From: Prevotella sp. UBA4339
Lineage (GTDB): Bacteria; Bacteroidota; Bacteroidia; Bacteroidales; Bacteroidaceae
Direction of reading: 5' to 3'
NCBI GenBank assembly: GCA_002393725.1
Contig: DGTJ01000052.1
Span: 9,031 to 21,418, forward strand
DNA: 12,388 bases
The notes under the pieces were generated by a model. The model was not told the origin of the DNA. It made no database searches and worked only from the letters and a program-made list of their open reading frames with translations. This document shows, piece by piece, positions 9,252 through 12,388 of this stretch; position 1 is the first letter of the stretch; every line of letters starts with the position of its first letter. The position numbers were made by a program, and so were the translations under genes.

Positions 9252-9931
9252 AATGCTTTCCAGAGAGGATCGTTGGGTATGGGTGCTTCCACCGTTATCA
9301 GCTCCTTTGATACAGGGTGGACAAACTCCACTCGTCTTGACATCAGTGATATGCTGCCGTCAGGATTGCTTCGGGGGGCTCCGTATTTGAGGTCGCCTTT
9401 TATGGGGCAGCCCATCGCTGCCAGCTGGCAGCGTATCTGGTGGTGGCGGCCTGTCATGAGATTTACTTCCAGCAGTGTGTAGTTGTCAGAGTGGGAGAGG
9501 GCACGGTACTTCAGGATCGCTTTCTTTGAGTCTGGCCTCTCCTTATCGTAGGCATAGCTCTTGTTCTGCTTCTCGTTGCGCACAAGCCAGTGCTCCAAGG
9601 TGTGCCATGAGTCATTTTCACTTCTTGCTTCTGACCTTTCACTTCTCTTCACCACTGCCCAGTAAGTCTTATGCACTTCTCCTTCGGCAAACATCTTGTT
9701 CAGCCTAGTAAGTGCCTTTGATGTGCGTGCAAAGACCACAAGACCGCTAACGGGTCTGTCAAGCCTGTGTACGACACCTAAGAATACTGCACCAGGTTTC
9801 TGGTACTTCTCCTTGATGTAGTCTTTTACAATATCAGAGAGGGGGCGGTCGCCAGTTTTGTCTCCCTGTACGATCTCCCCACTCTGTTTGTTCACGATGA
9901 TGATATGATTATCCTCGTAGACTACTTCCAT
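9236..9931 (-). CDS. RluA-family RNA pseudouridine synthase, no S4 domain
   Basis: A 231-residue enzyme that isomerises uridine to pseudouridine in rRNA or tRNA. The family's catalytic motif is complete: HRLDRPVSG (55-63) with the nucleophilic D58. KTYWAVV (88-94) and TGRHHQIRCQLA (160-171 region) are the other RluA-type blocks. The protein starts directly at the catalytic domain (MEVVYEDNHIIIVNK) and has no N-terminal S4 domain, as in RluA and TruC rather than RluC/RluD. The RNA target cannot be told from sequence. Residues 95-107 (KRSERSEARSEND) are a low-complexity, Ser/Arg/Glu-rich loop that looks inserted between two conserved strands. The gene sits 3 bp after fabG and overlaps the next kinase gene by 16 bp. 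Confidence 0.9.
   Translation of the reverse strand: MEVVYEDNHIIIVNKQSGEIVQGDKTGDRPLSDIVKDYIKEKYQKPGAVFLGVVHRLDRPVSGLVVFARTSKALTRLNKMFAEGEVHKTYWAVVKRSERSEARSENDSWHTLEHWLVRNEKQNKSYAYDKERPDSKKAILKYRALSHSDNYTLLEVNLMTGRHHQIRCQLAAMGCPIKGDLKYGAPRSNPDGSISLMSRRVEFVHPVSKELITVEAPIPNDPLWKALCTSL
9611..9649 (-). repeat. Low-complexity GAAGTGAAA-type tract inside the pseudouridine synthase gene
   Basis: On the coding strand this stretch is built from near-repeats of AGAAGTGAAA separated by GGTCAGAAGCA. It encodes KRSERSEARSEND. I recall purine-rich GTGAAAAGTGAAGAG-type tracts as common between genes in Prevotella and Bacteroides; a relationship is inference. The tract keeps the reading frame. Confidence 0.45.
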
Positions 9932-9934
9932 AGA

Positions 9935-10672
9935 TTACATGTTCATTCCACCGTCTACCTGGATAACCTGTCCGCTAACATAGCTTGACATGTCGGATGC
10001 CAGGAAGGTAGCCACATTTGCAATATCCTCTACCTTACCTCCTCTGCGAAGAGGAATCTTCTGCTTCCACTGCTCACGAATCTCCTCAGAGAGCTGGGCT
10101 GTCATCGCTGTCTCAATGAAGCCTGGGGCAATAGCATTGGCACGGATTCCCTTTGGGCCCATTTCCTGTCCGATACTCTTTGCAAGAGCGATGAGTCCTG
10201 CCTTTGATGCTGCGTAGTTGGCCTGACCGGCATTGCCGTGAACGCCTACTACTGAAGCCATGTTGATGATACTGCCACTTCGCTGGCGCATCATTACTGG
10301 TACGCAGGCATGGATGAAGTTGAATGCCGACTTCAGGTTTACTGCGATGACAGCATCCCACTGCTGTTCTGTCATTCTGAGCATCAGTCCGTCCTTGGTG
10401 ATGCCTGCATTGTTGACGAGGATGTCGATAGAGCCGAACTCCTCCTTCACAGCCTTTACTACTTCCTCTGTCTGAGCGAAGTCAGCTGCGTTTGATGCAT
10501 AGCTCTTGGCTTTTACTCCCAGAGCTGCTATCTCCTTCTCTGTCTCCTCGTTGATCTCGAGGTCGGTGAATGCGATGTTAGCGCCTTCTGAGGCGAATTT
10601 CAGTGCGATAGCTTTTCCGATACCGCGTGCAGCACCTGTGATCAGGGCTGTCTTACCTTCTAATAATCCCAT
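9935..10672 (-). CDS. fabG: FabG: 3-oxoacyl-[acyl-carrier-protein] reductase
   Basis: A 245-residue short-chain dehydrogenase that reduces beta-ketoacyl-ACP to beta-hydroxyacyl-ACP with NADPH, the first reductive step of type II fatty-acid elongation in the cytosol. The Rossmann motif TGAARGIG is at 12-19 and NNAGITKDGL begins at 87. The catalytic tetrad is N112, S140, Y153 and K157 (YAASK), which is E. coli FabG numbering shifted by two. The C-terminus has the PLRRGG (E. coli PLGRLG-like) segment and ends VSGQVIQVDGGMNM, very close to bona fide FabG proteins. Length matches the family. It follows the TetR gene by 19 bp and precedes the pseudouridine synthase gene by 3 bp. Another SDR specificity is possible in principle, but the NNAGITKDGL and C-terminal segments make FabG the clear first choice. 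A second fabG elsewhere in the genome cannot be excluded. Confidence 0.92.
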   Translation of the reverse strand: MGLLEGKTALITGAARGIGKAIALKFASEGANIAFTDLEINEETEKEIAALGVKAKSYASNAADFAQTEEVVKAVKEEFGSIDILVNNAGITKDGLMLRMTEQQWDAVIAVNLKSAFNFIHACVPVMMRQRSGSIINMASVVGVHGNAGQANYAASKAGLIALAKSIGQEMGPKGIRANAIAPGFIETAMTAQLSEEIREQWKQKIPLRRGGKVEDIANVATFLASDMSSYVSGQVIQVDGGMNM

Positions 10673-10691
10673 AATTTCTTATTATAATAGT

Positions 10692-11285
10692 TTAACGTCT
10701 TTGAAGCTTTCCCAGTGCGCCGTACACTACCTTTGCCACTTGTGGCTTGGTGTCTTCCTCCTTCATGCCGTGGGCGATGTGTCCTCTGATGTAAGGCACC
10801 TCAAGCCCCTTTACGCAGTAGTGGGTGATGTCGGCCACGAGGTCTACGTTGTCGATGTCGAATTCTCCCACTTCCTTCCCTTCGGAATATACTTTGCGAA
10901 ACAGCTCTATCTCTGCATCATCAAAGCGCTTGCGCACTTTCTCTACCATCCAGATGTTTCTGAAGAACTCTGCGCGCAGGTTGCCGTTGCGTACCACCGT
11001 CTCGCGGATCATGCTCAGATGGGTGTAGATGAGTTCGATCACTTTGTCCTGTGGCCTTATCTTCTTTGCTGCTACCTCATCGAGCTTGTCGCTTAGGCGC
11101 TCCAGCTCTCCTTCGATAACGGCATAGTAGATTTCCTCTTTCGATTTAAAATATGTATAGAGAGTTCTTCGCCCCTTGCCTGACTGCATGGCGATGTCAT
11201 TCATTGTTGTGTTTTCCAGGCCGTTTTTTGCAAACAGCTGGCGTGCCACGTCAACGAGTTTTTGCCTTGTCTTCGATATGGACAT
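10692..11285 (-). CDS. TetR/AcrR-family transcriptional regulator heading the operon
   Basis: A 197-residue regulator of normal TetR length. The N-terminal DNA-binding domain is clear: RQKLVDVARQLFAKNGLENTTM (7-28), then the helix-turn-helix DIAMQSGKGRRTLYTYFKSKEEIY (30-53) with the typical TLYxYFxSKEE end. The remainder (about 60-197) is helical and fits the variable ligand-binding and dimerisation domain; no ligand can be inferred. It is the first gene of the seven-gene minus-strand unit, so it probably controls its own operon, including fabG and tamBL. An inverted repeat overlaps the promoter (11312-11337). TetR proteins sensing acyl-CoA or acyl-ACP (FabR and FadR types) are known beside fatty-acid genes; that this is one is inference. 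The start is supported by a strong Shine-Dalgarno sequence, unusual for this phylum. Confidence 0.9.
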   Translation of the reverse strand: MSISKTRQKLVDVARQLFAKNGLENTTMNDIAMQSGKGRRTLYTYFKSKEEIYYAVIEGELERLSDKLDEVAAKKIRPQDKVIELIYTHLSMIRETVVRNGNLRAEFFRNIWMVEKVRKRFDDAEIELFRKVYSEGKEVGEFDIDNVDLVADITHYCVKGLEVPYIRGHIAHGMKEEDTKPQVAKVVYGALGKLQRR

Positions 11286-11293
11286 TTCCGTTT

Positions 11294-11299
11294 CCTCCT
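11294..11299 (-). promoter_or_regulatory. Strong Shine-Dalgarno site before the TetR gene
   Basis: On the minus strand this reads AGGAGG, 8 nt before the ATG at 11285. Bacteroidota genes seldom use a consensus Shine-Dalgarno, and the other genes in this window show none as clear, so it fixes this start and suggests efficient translation of the regulator. Confidence 0.7.
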
Positions 11300-11311
11300 A
11301 TGCTTTAAAAA

Positions 11312-11337
11312 TTGCACACAGTTAATTCAATGTGCAA
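11312..11337. promoter_or_regulatory. Inverted repeat overlapping the operon promoter, candidate TetR operator
   Basis: Two 7-bp arms, TTGCACA (11312-11318) and TGTGCAA (11331-11337), are perfect reverse complements separated by 12 bp. The right arm overlaps the -7 box at 11335-11342 and the site spans the expected transcription start, where a bound repressor would block initiation. TetR proteins commonly bind 15-30 bp palindromes over their own promoter. Caveat: TTTGCA after the -7 box is common in Bacteroidota promoters, so part of one arm may only reflect the promoter. Confidence 0.45.
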
Positions 11338-11366
11338 AAGTACATATTAATATTGAGATATCCAAG
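11335..11366 (-). promoter_or_regulatory. Promoter of the TetR-fabG-rlu-dnk-dnk-tamB-tamL operon
   Basis: On the minus strand TACTTTTG (11342 to 11335) matches the -7 consensus TAnnTTTG. A TTG at 11365-11363, within CTTGG, sits 20 bp upstream as the -33 element. The predicted start lies near 11328-11332, giving a leader of about 45 nt before the ATG at 11285. No comparable promoter was seen in the short gaps between the downstream genes. Confidence 0.65.
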
Positions 11367-11422
11367 AAAAAGGTTGTAAAAAAATGGAAAAATGATGTTT
11401 TTTCAAAAAAATAGCATAAATA

Positions 11423-11454
11423 TTTGCGTAATTCAAAAAAAAGCAGTACCTTTG
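11423..11454 (+). promoter_or_regulatory. Promoter of the initiator tRNA gene
   Basis: TTTG (11423-11426), 20 bp, then TACCTTTG (11447-11454) is a full match to the Bacteroidota -33/-7 consensus at the preferred spacing. The tRNA starts 25 bp further on. Long A-runs just upstream (11402-11417) could act as an UP-like element. The promoter is divergent from the operon promoter, with about 56 bp between their -33 boxes. Confidence 0.75.
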
Positions 11455-11478
11455 CACCCGCAAATAAAAAAATAACAT

Positions 11479-11551
11479 CGCGGAGTGGAGCAGTTGGTAG
11501 CTCGCCAGGCTCATAACCTGGAGGTCGCACGTTCGAATCCTGCCTCCGCAA
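11479..11551 (+). tRNA. Initiator tRNA-fMet (anticodon CAT)
   Basis: A cloverleaf can be drawn: acceptor CGCGGAG / CTCCGCA, D-stem GAGC/GCTC, anticodon stem CCAGG/CCTGG around CTCATAA (CAT at 11512-11514), T-loop TTCGAAT and discriminator A at 11551. CCA is not encoded. Two hallmarks mark it as the initiator and not the elongator: the first acceptor position is an unpaired C1-A72, and the D-stem has A11-U24. The anticodon stem has G-C at 30:40 and 31:39 but A-U at 29:41, so it carries two of the three consecutive G-C pairs of the E. coli initiator. The T-stem has one C-C mismatch (C11530 with C11540, 52:62), unexpected in a functional tRNA. A promoter lies upstream and a terminator just downstream. 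Confidence 0.93.
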
Positions 11552-11608
11552 CTACAAAAAGCCCGAAGTCTTTCGACTCGGGCTTTTTTCGTGCTTGGCA
11601 GAATCCTT
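11534..11608 (+). repeat. 75-bp direct repeat, left copy (tRNA 3' end plus terminator)
   Basis: This stretch is identical to 11664-11738 at an offset of exactly 130 bp. It starts in the T-loop of the initiator tRNA (11534), contains the last 18 nt of the gene and the terminator, and runs on to GGCAGAATCCTT. Identity stops sharply on both sides. Confidence 0.95.
11556..11589 (+). terminator. Intrinsic terminator of the initiator tRNA gene
   Basis: AAAAAGCCCGAAGTC and GACTCGGGCTTTTTT form a long stem with one bulged A around a TTTC loop, ending in six T. It begins 4 nt after the tRNA. The A-run on the other arm makes it work in both directions. Confidence 0.9.
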
Positions 11609-11663
11609 CACGTGCTCCCGGTCGCAGTTCTTCGCAGAGCGAAGCGTCCCTTCGGGCCGAGCG
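11609..11663. other. 55-bp GC-rich structured spacer between the direct repeats
   Basis: This spacer is clearly more GC-rich than the neighbouring intergenic DNA. It holds a perfect 6-bp hairpin, CTTCGC-AGA-GCGAAG (11630-11644), and a smaller CCC-TTC-GGG hairpin (11648-11656). With the 130-bp period it occupies exactly the place where nucleotides 1-55 of a second tRNA copy would be, but column by column it matches the tRNA only about a third of the time. No ORF or tRNA is evident. Confidence 0.6.
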
Positions 11664-11738
11664 CGAATCCTGCCTCCGCAACTACAAAAAGCCCGAAGTC
11701 TTTCGACTCGGGCTTTTTTCGTGCTTGGCAGAATCCTT
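11664..11738 (+). repeat. 75-bp direct repeat, right copy
   Basis: An exact copy of 11534-11608. It contains the 3' part of the tRNA sequence (including the mismatched C) and a second full terminator, but no tRNA 5' part precedes it, so it is a headless tRNA fragment. Confidence 0.95.
11686..11719. terminator. Second terminator copy, bidirectional, serving the BASS gene
   Basis: Identical to the tRNA terminator. On the minus strand it is a stem followed by TTTTT, 28 bp beyond the stop codon of the BASS transporter, so it probably ends that gene's transcript and shields the tRNA from antisense reading. On the plus strand it backs up the first terminator. Confidence 0.8.
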
Positions 11739-11746
11739 TTTGTTTT

Positions 11747-12388
11747 TTAGTTGAGATGAAATTGGGAACTCTTTTCCTGTCTTCGATAAAGATACGCTAC
11801 GGCAGCACCAGACAGATTGTGCCACACACTGAAGATGGCGCCTGGGGTGCTGGCCAATGGGTAGGCTGCGAAATGAATGGTGGCCAGACTGCTTGCCAAT
11901 CCTGAATTCTGCATGCCTACCTCGATGGAAATGGCTCTCTTCTTCGGCTCCGACAGACTGAGCAGTTGGCCAATCAGATAGCCTAAGCCCAAACCGCAGA
12001 CGTTGTGAAGCATGACAACTACTACTATCAGCAGACCGCCGGCCAACAGCTTGTCGGCATTTACGGAGATGACGATGGCCACAATAAAGGCGATGGCAAC
12101 AGACGAGAACGCAGGAAGGTAGTCGGTGGCTCTCTCCGTGAACTTAGGCCAGAGCCACTTGATCAACAATCCCAAGACGATGGGGAGTATGACTATCCAT
12201 AGAATGCTCAGGAACATGCTCGCCACATCTACATTGATGCTCTTGCCGGCCAGCATCCATGTCAGCAGCGGAGTCAGGAACGGGGCCAGCAGAGTAGATA
12301 CTCCTGTCATTCCTACGGAGAGAGCGAGGTCGCCTTTGGCCAGATAGGTGATCACGTTTGAGGCCGTGCCGCCAGGACAACAGCCTAC
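11747..12388 (-). CDS. BASS-family sodium-dependent (bile acid:Na+ type) transporter, N-terminus outside window
   Basis: The frame is open from the right edge to TAA at 11747-11749, giving 213 residues; roughly the first 100 are missing. The fragment begins VGCCPGGTASN, the hallmark crossover motif of bile acid:sodium symporters. The sodium-site residues of the Neisseria ASBT structure can be placed with an offset of 104: S10/N11 (S114/N115), S24 (S128), T28 (T132), E156 (E260) and Q160 (Q264) in IEVGMQNSG. The 145-residue spacing between N and E is the same as in ASBT. Several hydrophobic segments fit the later helices of a 10-TM inner-membrane carrier. The substrate is not certain: bacterial BASS proteins carry bile acids, pantoate or other organic anions. 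An internal GTG at 12355 is in frame but is not the start, since the conserved motif lies upstream of it. The gene is convergent with the tRNA. Confidence 0.9.
   Translation of the reverse strand, partial: VGCCPGGTASNVITYLAKGDLALSVGMTGVSTLLAPFLTPLLTWMLAGKSINVDVASMFLSILWIVILPIVLGLLIKWLWPKFTERATDYLPAFSSVAIAFIVAIVISVNADKLLAGGLLIVVVVMLHNVCGLGLGYLIGQLLSLSEPKKRAISIEVGMQNSGLASSLATIHFAAYPLASTPGAIFSVWHNLSGAAVAYLYRRQEKSSQFHLN

Larger units (their letters stand above)
873..11366 (-). other. Predicted seven-gene operon: tetR-fabG-rlu-dnk-dnk-tamB-tamL
   Basis: All seven genes are on the minus strand with junctions of 19, 3, -16, 12, 10 and -4 bp. One promoter is visible at the upstream end and one weak hairpin at the downstream end. 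No internal intergenic space is large enough for another obvious promoter, though promoters inside coding regions cannot be excluded. Confidence 0.75.

Noticed and set aside
11451..11464. Small palindrome TTTGC-ACCC-GCAAA over the tRNA promoter start site
   Set aside because: Only 5-bp arms, one of which is part of the -7 box consensus; probably chance and not an operator.
11327..11551. A 74-codon minus-strand ORF beginning MRRQDSNVRPPGYEPGE across the tRNA
   Set aside because: It is the antisense of the initiator tRNA gene and the promoter region. This kind of translation is a well-known false gene over tRNAs, and nothing else supports it.
11534..11738. Two-repeat, one-spacer CRISPR-like array
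   Set aside because: The repeat is 75 bp, is explained by tRNA and terminator sequence, and there is only one spacer and no cas gene.
11485..11905. Plus-strand ORFs of 89 and 104 codons containing a repeated SNPASATTKSPKSFDSG-like peptide
   Set aside because: The peptide repeat is just the 75-bp DNA repeat (tRNA end plus terminator) read in frame. The ORFs run through terminators and antisense to the BASS gene.

Overview
The window comes from a member of the Bacteroidota, most likely a Prevotella-like Bacteroidales. Three things point there. Promoters have the phylum's TTTG (-33) and TAnnTTTG (-7) elements instead of TTGACA/TATAAT. The TamA-type outer-membrane protein is a lipoprotein (TamL). 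All gene families present are typical of gut and oral Bacteroidales. The window is almost entirely core genome. I see no insertion sequence, CRISPR array, toxin-antitoxin pair or defence island.

Layout, left to right. Bases 1-758 hold the N-terminal 252 residues of a sugar-phosphate nucleotidyltransferase-like protein on the minus strand, with its own promoter near 800. Bases 873-11285 hold seven tightly packed minus-strand genes, read from right to left: a TetR-family regulator, fabG, an RluA-type pseudouridine synthase, two tandem deoxynucleoside kinases, tamB and tamL. Gaps between them are 19, 3, -16, 12, 10 and -4 bp, so this looks like one transcription unit. Its promoter at about 11335-11366 overlaps an inverted repeat that could be the TetR operator. 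A divergent promoter at 11423-11454 drives an initiator tRNA-fMet gene (11479-11551) on the plus strand.

Downstream of the tRNA is the oddest part of the window. The last 18 nt of the tRNA gene and its terminator form an exact 75-bp direct repeat (11534-11608 and 11664-11738) around a 55-bp structured, GC-rich spacer. The left repeat begins in the T-loop, just upstream of a C-C mismatch in the T-stem. This suggests the tRNA 3' end was exchanged or duplicated by recombination. The window ends in the C-terminal 213 residues of a bile acid:sodium symporter (BASS) family transporter on the minus strand, convergent with the tRNA.

How the genes may work together: FabG makes the beta-hydroxyacyl intermediates of fatty-acid synthesis. 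TamB spans the periplasm and TamL sits in the outer membrane; together they assemble outer-membrane proteins and, by analogy with AsmA-like proteins, may move lipids outward. With a TetR-family gene at the head of the operon, envelope lipid supply and outer-membrane assembly could be controlled together. The kinases (dNTP salvage) and the pseudouridine synthase (RNA modification) have no obvious mechanistic link to this and may simply share the transcript.
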